Source: Amblyornis subalaris
Taxonomy: Eukaryota; Chordata; Aves; Passeriformes; Ptilonorhynchidae
Direction: 5' to 3'
Assembly: GCA_018881555.1 (NCBI GenBank)
Contig: JACAXG010000233.1
Coordinates: 524,787-588,786 of the forward strand
Length of the DNA stretch: 64,000 nt
Part shown: positions 47,775 to 63,389 of the stretch, piece by piece
How positions within the stretch are numbered: the stretch's first letter is position 1
How the letters are laid out: each line of letters begins with the position of its first letter
Position numbers and translations under genes: made by a program
Notes under the pieces: model-generated
Databases searched by the model: none
What the model was told of the DNA's origin: nothing
The model's input: the letters and a program-made list of their open reading frames with translations, nothing else

Positions 47775-48858
47775 ATGCTTTACAGGGCAAGGGTGATATC
47801 TTCTAAGCAAAGCATGATTCAGGGGGTGTGGGCAGAGGCCTGTTGGGCAGCTAGGACAGGGCAGCAGTAGTAGCAGACCTCCCCAGTGTGGCACATGCGT
47901 GAAGGACCCATCCCACTAATCAGCTCCCTGAGTGGAACTCTGTCCTTCCATTTACAGGGCAACTCCACAGCCTCTACCTTCCCTTCCCTACCCGTGCAGG
48001 CTGCAGGTCCAGCACCTGAGTGAGTCATGGAGCAGCTGATGGCTGTAGGGTAGGGTGGGAGCTGGAGGTGTGCTACCTATCAGGGCCCCCTGCCACAGCC
48101 TTGCCCGGCAGTCCCTACCCATCATATGACCTTCCCGAGCACCACATGTGACTGGGCCATGCACGCAGGAAAAGACCAGGCAGAGTGGAGGGGAGAGGCT
48201 GGAGAGGGGGAGGGCAGCTCAGCTAGAGAGGATTAGTAAGCTGGACAGATACGAAAAGCTTTGAAAGAGGGGGCTTGTGTCAGAGTGGTTGCAACAGCAA
48301 AGGCGGAAATAGCTGGATGACTGGAAGACAGAGGCATGGAGTGAGTTGGGAGGGATGACCTCAGAGGTGGCATTTGGGATCAAAGTGGAGATGTTTGCGA
48401 CTCGTGGAGAGGAAGACACTGCAATCGTCAGAGCAGGAGGGTGCAGAAACTTGGGGGAAATCTCTGACCATAAGGATAGTAAGGAATGACCACAAAAGCC
48501 ACGTACTGGGATGAAAAATAAAGATGCGGGAAAGACTGATATGGACACGAAGTTTGGAAGAATAGATGTTCAGGGCTGTCACTTCTTGCTATGCAATGAA
48601 CTGAAAGCTGTCTGCTGGCTGAAACTTTGGCACAGGTCGTGTTAATAGGCATTATCCAAGCTCATTTCCTAAGCTCTGTGCAGAACTCTACAAAGCCAGA
48701 TCCTGTCTGGAAGGACTGTTCCTGTACCAGCTCCCTTTGTGCTTTGTCTGCCAGCAGGGAGGTGGAGAAGCCCCTGGAAGAGAAATTCAAGTTTGTTTGT
48801 GATTTATCAGCTGATTCAGAGGAGCTCTGAAGGAGGGCAGCTGCAAAAACAGCAGATA

Positions 48859-48943
48859 GAATTATAGAATCATGGAATCATTTAACGCTAAAAAATACCT
48901 CTGAGGCGATTTAGTCCAACCATCAACCCAGCACTGCCACATT
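48859..48943 (-). mobile_element. Short CR1 tail remnant
   Basis: AATTATAGAATCATGGAATC to TTAGTCCAACCATCAACCCA. Confidence 0.75.
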
Positions 48944-49073
48944 AATAATAATGATTGTAACAGAGGAAGAGAATTCTTTGATCCATTTTGTTTAGGAGAT
49001 GCAGTGCAACAAAGGGACTTTGAGGCTCTGTTTCACAGTACAGAACACACTCATCTTTAGAAATGTTGACAGG

Positions 49074-49190
49074 ATTCACAGATCAAAAAAAACTGAGGTT
49101 GGAAAAGGCCAGTGGAGGCTGTCTAGAGCAAGCCCCCTGCAGCTCAAAGCAGAGTCAGCCAGAGCTAGTTGCCCACGATATGGTCTCTGG
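49074..49190 (-). mobile_element. Short diverged CR1 remnant
   Basis: GATTCACAGATCAAAA, then GAGGTTGGAAAAGGCC and CTGCAGCTCAAAGCAGAGTC. Confidence 0.65.
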
Positions 49191-50217
49191 CCCACCTGCT
49201 TCAGGGTTCAACTATTCTCTTTTGTTTAAACAGAATTCCCCATAGTTTAATTTGTGCCTAAATTGTGGGCAATACCCCTGATTCCAGGGATAATTGAGGT
49301 CTCATTAATCAAAAGCACATTTCAAGCAGTACTTCTTGCTTATGAGCTAGACAGGTTAGGGCAAATGAAAATGCAAGATTTAGTTTATCCCAGAAAGTGT
49401 TTATGATCAGGCACTTACATGATGCCTTTATTCACTCATCACAGACGTTGTCCGTTCCTGGCCATTAAAGCCAGGAACGAGCAGTCACAGACCTGCACAA
49501 CCTGCGTAAATGGGTTTGCTGTCAAAAACTGCACTGAATAAACACAAACCTCAGCTACAAGGTTATTTAATCACACAGGAGGTTTGTTTTACCAGTGATT
49601 CCCTTCTAGCTGGGTGTGCACGGGGTGGATGAACCTGTAGATCTGGACAATATGCCAAAAAAGTTGAGTATTAAGACAACATTACTGATTGCTGTAGGTT
49701 TTTGTTTTGTTTTGTTTTGACTACGACCCTGGCAGGCAGGTCACCAGCAGCGTGGGGAAGGTGCTGTGGCTGCTGCGTCATGCCTCAGCAGCGGTGACGG
49801 CAAGGACAGATACTTGGCTGCCATGACGCCGAGGTCCCCGGCTGTTTCCTCACCCCTGCTCTGGGTACAGCATACACACGGCAGAATTATTTAAATAGAC
49901 TGTGCAGCTAATCTCTCCTCGTTAAGAATTTCCTGTGTTTTAGGAGGACTCACAAGGAATCAAAAGCATTTTCGTTGTTCACATGCTTTAGATTATACAG
50001 TTATGATGAGTTATATATGTATATGTATGTAAAGATATAACTGCTTAAGTAAGGACCTTTAGACCCCCATGGAAGCATCTCTTCTTAAAAGTCACAGGGA
50101 GCAATATGTAACATAATTGAGCTCTTCAAGTGACCAAGACAGAACTCCTGATGCAGAGCAAATTTCTGATGAGGGTCAGTCCATCTTTTGGAGGTGCATT
50201 TCCCCGTTTTCCATGGA

Positions 50218-50500
50218 GTGGCAGAACAAGGGGGAATGCTTTCCCACTGCCAGAGGGCAGGGTTGGATGGGATATTGGGAAGGAATTCTTGGCTGTGAGG
50301 CTGGTGAGGCCCTGGTACATGTTGCCCAGAGAAGCTGTGACTGCCGCTGGATCCCTGGAAGTGTCCAAGGCCAGGCTGGACAGGGCTTGGAGCAACCTGT
50401 GCTAGTGGAAGGTGTCCCTGCCCATGGCAGGGGGTGGGACTGGATCAGCTTTAAAGTCCCTTCCAACCCAAACCATTCAATGAATACATGATTCTATGAT
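50218..50500 (+). mobile_element. CR1 LINE 3' fragment
   Basis: GCAGAACAAGGGGGAATGCT to ACATGATTCTATGAT. Confidence 0.9.
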
Positions 50501-51501
50501 CTTGCTCCTGTGACTCACTGCCTGGGTCAGTAGATTTTAAGATGCTCGTGGAGAGCAGCTTAGCTGGAGAATTCATCTACCATGCATCCAAATGGTGCTG
50601 TTTTGCCGACTGTGGGAGGAAAAGGCAAACAATGGGAGTGAGCTGTGCCATTGGAGAAGCCACGCATTTGGGAGGAGGAGGGCAGGAGTCTGTAGGCTGA
50701 TCAGCAGAGAGGATTGCAGATAAAGAAGGTGCAGGCAGCTGTCTGGAGGTTGGAAAGCCCCACTGTTTGCGGCATTCAAGCTGGTTTCAATTTAAAATGT
50801 CTTTGTCTTCAAGATTTTCTGCTTAAACATTTGGACAAGGAACGATTTGTGTGTAATTTCGTGAATGACAGTTTAATATCCCCACATAACCCTCAGACTC
50901 CAAAAGCTGTGTCTGTAAGAGAAATGCCAGATATCTATAAAAAGATTTGAGGCATTGGCTTCCATTGCTGTGCAAAGAACAGGTCAGACCCCCTCCCGCA
51001 GCACAGTGGATATGGGGTGTGTTTTAGCGAGCTGAATTAAACTTGGCCAGTCAGCCCCAGTGAATCTCTCTATTACAGGGGGTTTAGCACAGCCCCTCCT
51101 GTGGCTCCACCTGCCCCTCTGTCACAGTGACTGCCCCAAGCCAGGTGTGTGCTTGAGCTGAGTGTCAGGCTGGAAGGTGAGCAGGAAGGTCCCCCAGCTG
51201 GAAATCAACTCTTTGTGGTTTTAGACTTGCCACAAAAACATCACCCCAGCCAGCCCTGGAGCTCACCTGTCCCTCTGGCCAGAAGGGGTGATGACTGTCA
51301 GGGACGTTGGATGATTGTCACATTTGGCTCCCAGTAGCACTGATAAGGCCGCTTGTTTAGTCACAGCTAAAGACACAAAAGGACTTACGTGAGACAACAC
51401 TCCTGTACTTGTACAATTCCCACTGCCTGCTGGGCCTTTCCACAGCAGGATAAGTGATGCAGCCCCCTTCCAGCCCCAGGAGCACAGCCAGAGGAGAGAA
51501 T

Positions 51502-51910
51502 TATGGGATCATAGAATGGTTTCAGTTGGGAGGGACCTTAAAGCTCATCCAGTTCCACCCCTGCCATGGGCAGGGACACCTCCCACTAGCCCAGCTTGCT
51601 CCAAGCCCCTCTAACCTGCCCTTGGACACTTCCAGGGATCCAGCGGCAGTCACAGCTTCTCTGGATAACCTGTGCCAGGGCCTCACCACCCTCACAAACA
51701 AGAATTCCTCCCCAATATCCCATCTAACCCTGCCCTCTGGCAATGGGAAACCACTCCCCCTTGTACTGTCTCTCCATCCCTTGTCCCAAGTCCCTCTCCA
51801 GCTCTCCTGGAGCCCCTTTAGGCACTGGCAGGGGCTCTGAAGTCTCCCTGGAGCCTTCTCTTCTGCAGGTGAACACCCCCAGCTCTCCCAGTCTGGTTCC
51901 AGAACAGAGG
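51502..51910 (-). mobile_element. CR1 LINE 3' fragment
   Basis: TATGGGATCATAGAATGGTT to CCAGTCTGGTTCCAGAACAG. Confidence 0.92.
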
Positions 51911-52454
51911 AGATGGCAGAAACCTCTGCTGCCGTTGTGATCAGCCCTTCGCGGGAGGATGTTCCCAGCAGGAGCTCCCAGAGCACAAAGTAGCGGTTCT
52001 GCTCAGGTCTGAGCACAGCTGGATGTTTACTGTCAGTACTTGCCAGGACAGCAAGGTCTCCCTGGGCACGCACAGGCACTGGGGTTGGGCAGTAGGGACA
52101 GGGGAGCAGAGAGGGATGGCACCAGTGGAATTTAAGATAAAGTCCTATGGAATTGAGGTTCCAGTAGGATTAGGAGGCAGCTGCTTCCTATGCAGGACTT
52201 TTCAAGAATACTATTTTGGACTTACGTGCCTGAATTTTCTGCTTAGGATTCAACAGCTTTTTTCAAATCAGCTCATACAACCCAAACATGCAAGGCAGGT
52301 GGTGCTGTGGGGGAATAACCTGGTTAAATCCTGACAAGGGCTCATGCTCAGGTGCCTTAGCCCTGTCCCCAGCACCAGATATATGTGCTAGGCTGCCCGA
52401 GAGGACTTGTCAACCTCCCAACAAACGTGAAAACACACATCTCGGAGAAGGTGT

Positions 52455-52590
52455 CACAGCCCCAAGGCCGCCAGAGCTCCAGGAGCGTTTGGACAACATT
52501 CTCAGGCACAGGGTGGAATTGCTGGGGTGCAGGAGTTGGACTGGATGATCCTTGTGGATCCCTTCCAACTCAGGATATTCTGGGATACCC
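52455..52590 (+). mobile_element. CR1 fragment of the NCTCAGGATATTCTG subfamily
   Basis: AGCGTTTGGACAACATTCTC to CCTTCCAACTCAGGATATTC; same subfamily as the 54.2 kb copy, opposite strand. Confidence 0.82.
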
Positions 52591-52970
52591 TTCCTCCACA
52601 GCCCTCAGCAACTGAGCAAAACAGTTCCACCTGTAGGGAAAAAACCCCATGTTTATTTTGGGTTTGATGGATGAACACAGGTGATTATCTCCATCATGTC
52701 CCAAGTATTTATGTTTCACACCTCTCCTCCAGCTTTCCCCGAATGTCTCCTTGCTTCTGTGCTCTGTTGAAAAGGTGGGTTCCTGCCCCACCAGAAAACA
52801 GAGGAAGGTGCAGAGGGAAGGGCAGAAAGCATGAAGGAGGAGAGTTGCATTCAGGTGTGCTGTGAGAGGTTATTCCCACAGCATGGTGGGGAAGGCTGTG
52901 GAAGCGTTTTAGGACCTCAGCTTTAGCCAGTTTAAACTTATTGCACATGGAAACTTAGTGCTATACAGCA

Positions 52971-53142
52971 TTATCCAGAGAAGCTGTGGCTGCCCCTGGC
53001 TCCCTGGAAGTGTCCAAGGCCAGGATGGACAAGGCTTGGAGCAAGCTGGGATAGTGCAAGATGTCCCTGCACATGGCAGGGGGTGGAACGAGACGAGCTT
53101 TAAGGTTCCTTCCAACCCAAAGCATTCTGTAATTCTATGATA
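52971..53142 (+). mobile_element. CR1 LINE 3' fragment
   Basis: TATCCAGAGAAGCTGTGGCT to TGTAATTCTATGA. Confidence 0.88.
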
Positions 53143-53879
53143 GAGAAGAAATAATATTTGCCCACATCCCAGCATGTTTCCCTCCTTGGAGATCAGTGCT
53201 TGTAAGCTGCTTGGAGACTTTGCAGAGAGCTTCCCCGAAATCAAAGGCACATTTTAAGGCAGGTAAATGGAAAGCTGCAGTAAAAACTAGAGCTCTTACA
53301 GTTTTTACCCATGTAAATATTTGTGATAGCTCAAATATTTTTCTCTTCCCATCTGGGTGAAATCCTAGCTGCAGAGCTTTGGGGGTTTCTAGCCCTAAAC
53401 AAGAGACCCAAAAATAGCCTCCTGCTCAAGAGCATTTACATGGGCAGCAAGTTCTGGCTCTGCTTATTTCTAAACCCAGGCTCTCGTGCTGGGGCGGTGC
53501 CTGCACACCAGATTATTGCCCTCTCGGGAAGATGTGTCTTTTCTTTTTTTTCCCCATTCTGTCAAACTTTTCTCGATGTGCCTTTTGCTCCAGCTGGGCA
53601 CCACTTTCAGGAAACGTGTTGCTTTTATTGAGCTGCTTTGTCAGACTTCCCAAGCAGTTCTAGTCACAAATGCTGCCTAAAATGGAAAAAAAAAAATCTC
53701 TTATGTTAATCCGTCAGTCTATGATTATTTTATAACGGTGCAATAAATACCAGTTGTCGTTTATAAAGATGAATTTGAATGAATTTCTTCATTCTGGTCT
53801 CTTGGACGCCTCTACGAGCGATATGCTGCTCTATTCCAATCCTGAGCTGCCATCTAATGGTGGATACGGTATATGTTGC

Positions 53880-53937
53880 TGGGATGACGGTTGAACCTGA
53901 TTATCTTAAAGGTCTTTTCCAAACTTAATTCTGTGAT
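53880..53937 (+). mobile_element. Short CR1 tail
   Basis: GGTTGAACCTGATTATCTTA to TTAATTCTGTGAT, directly followed by a second copy. Confidence 0.65.
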
Positions 53938-53940
53938 CTC

Positions 53941-54241
53941 AGGTGGGGCTCTGCTCCCAGGGAACAGGTGACAGGGCAAGAGACAGGGCAAGAGGAAATG
54001 GCCTCAAGCTGTGCCACGAGAGGTTCAGGCTGGACATCAGGAAGAATTTCTTCCTCGAAAGGGTGGTCAGGCATTGGAAGGGGCTGCCCAGGGAGGTGTT
54101 GGAGTCCCCAGCCCTGGAGGTGTCCAAGGAACAATTGCACGTGGCACTCAGTGCTCTGGGCTGGTGACAAGGTGGGGATCGGGAACAGGTTGGACTCGAT
54201 GGTCTGGGAAGGATTTTCCAACCTGAATGATCCTGTGATTG
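53941..54241 (+). mobile_element. CR1 LINE 3' fragment
   Basis: GGGGCTCTGCTCCCAGGGAA to CTGAATGATCCTGTGATTGA. Confidence 0.9.
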
Positions 54242-54242
54242 A

Positions 54243-54816
54243 CTGAATCACAGAATCACAGAATATCCTGAGTTCGAAGGGACCCGCAAGGATCACCCAG
54301 TCCAACTTCTGGCCCTGCACAGATACCCCAAGAATCCCACCCTGTGCCTGAGAGTGTTGTCCAAACGCTGCTGGGGCTCTGGCAGCCTTGGGGCCAGGAC
54401 CATTTCCCGGGGAGCCTCTTCAGTGCCCCACCACCCTCTGGGGGAAGAACCTTTCCCTGATATCCAGCCTGACCCTCCCCTGACACAGCTCCAGCCGTTC
54501 CCTGGGTCCTGTCCCTCGTCACAGGGAGCAGAGATCAGTGCCTGACCCTCCTCTTCCCCTCACGAGGATAAATGCTGTAAGTCTCCCCTCAGTCTCGAGC
54601 CGAACAGACCAAGTGCCCTCAGCTGCTCCTTACATGGCTTCCCCCCCAGGGCCCTTCACCATCTACGCAGCCCTCCTTTGGACGCTCTCTAGTAGTTTAA
54701 TATCTTTCTTATATTGCAGTGACCAAAACTGCTCACAATATTCAAGGTGAGGCCGCCCCAGTCCGGAGCGGAGTGGGACAATCCCCTCTCTTGACCGGCT
54801 GGCGGTGCTGTGCCTG
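54243..54816 (-). mobile_element. CR1 LINE 3' fragment upstream of RPL17
   Basis: GAATCACAGAATCACAGAAT tail at left, body to GGCGGTGCTGTGCCTGAGGC. It abuts the preceding plus-strand copy tail-to-tail, and its 5' end is about 250 bp from the RPL17 start. Confidence 0.9.
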
Positions 54817-55021
54817 AGGCACCAATTCCCTCCTCAGAAGCGCCTGCCCCGTGAGCTGAGGGTGAACATCGCGGCGCCTTTCCCCATGACACAGTGAATC
54901 CTGCGGTGTCTTTTCCCTCAGCAGGTTCTAATCACAGGGACAGCTCTCACCGAGCTTCCGCCTCAGCGAAAATCCCGGCACCATTTGGCGGTGGCACAAC
55001 CGTGCGCCGTCCCGCCCGAAA

Positions 55022-55031
55022 TCTCGCGAGA
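55022..55031. promoter_or_regulatory. RPL17: TCTCGCGAGA palindrome in the RPL17 promoter
   Basis: The exact palindrome TCTCGCGAGA sits about 30-40 bp upstream of the TOP tract. This CpG-containing element is known in housekeeping promoters and binds BANP when unmethylated (established knowledge). Its role here is inferred. Confidence 0.75.
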
Positions 55032-55060
55032 AGTGCGCGCGCTCGCGGCGCGCCCCGCCT

Positions 55061-55090
55061 CTTCCCTTTCTCTGCGGCCGTCGCCCCGAG
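55061..55090 (+). other. RPL17: RPL17 noncoding exon 1 with 5' TOP tract
   Basis: The pyrimidine run CTTCCCTTTCTCTG fits a terminal oligopyrimidine mRNA start, typical of ribosomal protein genes under mTOR/LARP1 control. The donor is CCCCGAG|GTGAGG at 55090/55091. The exact start base is inferred. Confidence 0.75.
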
Positions 55091-55297
55091 GTGAGGAGCC
55101 ATGTCCGGCCCCGGCCCCGCGCCACCCGCCGCCATCCGTCCCCATCCCGCCCCATCCCCGCCGGCACCGGCGTCCCGGCCGCCGGGATCGCTCCGACGTA
55201 CCCTGCGCCCGCGGTATTCCCCGGGATGGCGCGTGGGAGGGCGGGCAGGGATGCGGGTGCGGGTCGCGGGGAGGGAGGAGGCCTAGGAGAATCCATG

Positions 55298-55367
55298 GCT
55301 GCGGTGATGACTTTCTTAGGACACCTTTGGATGTAACTGTGAAAATAATGCGTAATTCCTGAGCAGC
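55298..55367 (+). ncRNA. SNORD58: SNORD58-type box C/D snoRNA, RPL17 intron 1
   Basis: Box C GTGATGA (55304-55310) and box D CTGA (55359-55362) are flanked by a GCTGC/GCAGC terminal stem. The interior CTTAGGACACCTTTGGA (55314-55330) matches mammalian SNORD58, which lies in RPL17 introns and guides 2'-O-methylation of a 28S rRNA G. It sits about 85 nt before the 3' splice site, normal for intronic C/D RNAs. Confidence 0.93.
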
Positions 55368-55463
55368 TGCGGCAGTAGGGGGAACAATCTAGATCCTGCG
55401 TGCCAATGTTGGAAGTTAAATATGTTTTTTTTTTAATTGATGTTTTTCAGCTGAGCTCTCAAG

Positions 55464-59757
<4,294 letters not shown>

Positions 59758-59780
59758 ATCTGCATGGACAGATGTATATA

Positions 59781-59786
59781 AATAAA
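59781..59786 (+). terminator. RPL17: RPL17 poly(A) signal AATAAA
   Basis: AATAAA lies 24 nt after the stop codon, giving the very short 3' UTR usual for ribosomal protein mRNAs. Confidence 0.92.
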
Positions 59787-59876
59787 ATTTTAAAGTTGGG
59801 ATTGATGGTGTGTGTTGCTCTGCTACAAGTTCTGACCTGCTGTTGGGTGTTGCTGTGGGATGTGGGCAGTGAATAT

Positions 59877-60047
59877 TATGGAATCATAGAATGCTTTGGG
59901 AGGAAAGGGATTAAAGCACATCCAGTTCCACCCTTTGCCGTGGATAGCGACACCTGGCCTTTCACTCTTCCAGGGATGGGACAGCCGCAGCTTCTCTGGA
60001 CAACTTGTGCCAGGGCCTCAGCATCCTCACAGCCAAGAATTCCTGAT
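59877..60047 (-). mobile_element. CR1 fragment between RPL17 and C18orf32
   Basis: TATGGAATCATAGAATGCTT to ACAGCCAAGAATTCCTGATA; fills most of the gap between the RPL17 poly(A) site and the next CpG island. Confidence 0.9.
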
Positions 60048-60059
60048 ATGCAGCATAAA

Positions 60060-60480
60060 ACCAGGCCGCCCGTGGGCGCGGGGGCTGCCGGTGGCCTGTC
60101 ACAGTTACCCTCCCCCAGCCGGGATAGCCGGGAACGCGCGCCCGTGTCCCTGTCCGTGCGTGGCGGGGGGCGGGGCCTGGGTAGGTCACATGACGCGCGC
60201 TGCCGCCTGCCATTGGGCGGAAGCACCGCCCCGGAAGCGCGGGGCCGTTCCGGTGCGGGTGCCGGTGCCGGTGAGTGCGGGGAGCACCAGGAGCGCAGGG
60301 AGCAGGGAATGGTCCCTTCCCCGCATACACCGCAGCCTCTACCCCGCATCCACCCCACCCCTCCCGCCGCCGCCGCTGCTCCGCGCGGCCCGCGCCTGTC
60401 CGGCGGCGCCGCTAAGCGCGAGCGGACGGGCGGTACCGGCCCCAACGGCCCTCGGAGCGGAGAACGGCAGCGCCTGTAAT
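60060..60480 (+). promoter_or_regulatory. C18orf32: C18orf32 CpG-island promoter
   Basis: CpG-dense. It holds GGGGCGGGGCC near 60167, the palindrome GTCACATGAC (60185-60194), an inverted CCAAT box ATTGG (60212-60216) and an ETS-type CCGGAAG (60231-60237). No TATA box is seen. Confidence 0.75.
60210..60270 (+). other. C18orf32: C18orf32 noncoding exon 1 (start inferred)
   Basis: A GC-rich exon ends GTGCCG|GTGAGT at 60270/60271. The first base is a guess from promoter elements just upstream. It contains no ATG. Confidence 0.55.
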
Positions 60481-60726
60481 AAGTTACCCTCCTAGTCTGA
60501 CTCGTCCTTCATGGACAACGGGAAAAAACCGGCCTTTTTGCCCGTGTAGCGTTTTCCAGCCGCTGGGAGCAAAGCCCTGCCGTGCCGAGGTTTGCCCGTC
60601 AGCGCTTTCCGTGCTGGCCCGGGAGTGGGGGCTCACAGGGACCAACAAAACAAAGAAATAACCTGGCAGGTAAAATCTGACCACCTTTTCACTCTTCCTT
60701 TTGTCCTTTTTTTTCTTGCTAACCAG

Positions 60727-60813
60727 GTGGCGGAGCATCACCAAGGCAACAAGGAATTAATCAGGACGGTGTTCCACCCTGATTCCAGGGAATCGCTGGT
60801 GCATCAGGCAGAG
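60727..60813 (+). other. C18orf32: Putative C18orf32 5' UTR exon 2
   Basis: A strong pyrimidine tract ending GCTAACCAG precedes it and CAGAG|GTACGG ends it. The 87 nt hold no ATG and no stop in one frame. It could be an optional leader exon. Confidence 0.45.
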
Positions 60814-60903
60814 GTACGGATGATCTTTTGGTTAGGAACCTTAAGACGAAGCGGCTGCAGAGACACAACACGACGTGCTGTTTCCCTAGGAAAGAGCATG
60901 GAG

Positions 60904-61160
60904 TGACAGGCAGGGGCGAATGAGGGCAGAGTTAGATGGGATATTGGGAAGGGATTCCTGGCTGTGAGGGTGGTGATGCCCTGGCACAGGTTTCCCAGAG
61001 CAGCTGTGGCTTCCCCATCCTTGGAAGTGTCCAAAGGCAGGTTGGACAGGGCTTGGAGCAACCTGGGATAGTGCAAGGTGTCTCTATCCATGGCAGCAGG
61101 GTGGAAGGAAATGATATTGAAGGTCCCTTCCAACCCAAACTATTCTATAATTCTGTGATG
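60904..61160 (+). mobile_element. CR1 fragment in the C18orf32 5' intron
   Basis: GAATGAGGGCAGAGTTAGAT to CTATTCTATAATTCTGTGAT. Confidence 0.9.
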
Positions 61161-62231
61161 ATTTTACAGCCTGGTGTGTTCTCTGAATATTTAGGAAGTT
61201 TTGGTGGAGAGAATATCTGAATTATTTCTTTTAATAGCTTTGAAGGATTAACTCGTCTGTGTTGTCTCAATACAAGATTCCTCTCAGACTTCAAAGAGTA
61301 GAGTTAAACTATATTTGAAGCAGCCAGGACAGAGCCTGGAGGTCGTCATCTGGAAATTGATATTCTGTTTTTCCACAGGGCCAAAAGTCTTTAGGATAAC
61401 TTAAAAAAAAGCAAAACTGGTCCCTAGTGAAGTGTGCACATCTGCCTCTTCATTCACCATCTTGGAAAGCTTTTGTTTTGCTTCTTGGTGTAAGGATTGA
61501 GATGTCAGCAGCCTAGAGAGGGGGGAATGTGACGAGCAAAGTTTTGTGGCAGCAAAGTGTGTCTAATGTATTGCTCATCAGCACTGGCAGGGACAGCTCT
61601 AGCCCTAATTAACTGCTTACTCTCCCAGTTGTACCTCAGTGCTTTGCTGTTCTCCTTTTTTTTTGGCATAGACTCCAGGCTGCCAATTTTGAAGACTTCT
61701 CCCTGGGTTTCAGAGAGGGGGGATGGTTCATTTTCTAATAGTTAATTGTATGGGATTTCTGTGGGATCAAGTGAAGGCAGGAGGAATAAAGTAACCCATG
61801 TTCTGTTTCTCTTAAATCCTGACTGGGATTCTCTTCCATTCTCCCACAGTCCTGCCCTTCAGTGGTAGCAACCCATTGGATGGATTGGATTTCTGCTGTT
61901 TAGTTTGTCCTTAAATAAAAATGGATTAAGCAAAACAAACCCTTTGGATTCTTAATATAGCAAGAACTGGGCTAATACCTGCAGCTTGCTGCTTAAACTG
62001 TTTTTGTTTACACAAAAACTTGTATTTCCTGAATTTTTTTTTCTTGGTTGCAGCTGTAGGACTGATGAATTAATAGCAATTGGGTTTGGTTTTTTTGTTA
62101 AAATGGCAAGGATGTTCCCTTTGTTGGAGATTTTATAACATTGGAACAGACAGCATTTTGAAAGTTTAACAGCTAGATTATAATTAAAGAATAATCTATA
62201 TTTGAATATCAAATATTGTTTTTATTTATGA

Positions 62232-63265
<1,034 letters not shown>

Positions 63266-63361
63266 AGTAGCTAATTCCTGAGGATTTCATTCCCTCGTGT
63301 CCAGTATGAACTGCTGATATTCCTCTCACCTTGAGACTTTTTTCTTTGCACATTTTAGCTG

Positions 63362-63367
63362 AATAAA
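63362..63367 (+). terminator. C18orf32: C18orf32 poly(A) signal AATAAA
   Basis: AATAAA lies about 100 nt after the stop, with a TTTATTGCTTG stretch just behind it. Cleavage is expected near 63385. Confidence 0.85.
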
Positions 63368-63389
63368 AACCTTTATTGCTTGCAGGAGA

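Larger units (their letters stand above)
39961..55020. other. Intergenic region between LIPG and RPL17
   Basis: No exon recognised. It holds CR1 fragments on both strands, microsatellites and a gap (listed separately), and unassigned unique sequence. Confidence 0.65.
54930..55290 (+). promoter_or_regulatory. RPL17: RPL17 CpG island
   Basis: Dense CpG surrounds the TOP start and exon 1. There is no TATA box. A minus-strand CR1 ends about 110 bp upstream of the island. Confidence 0.8.
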
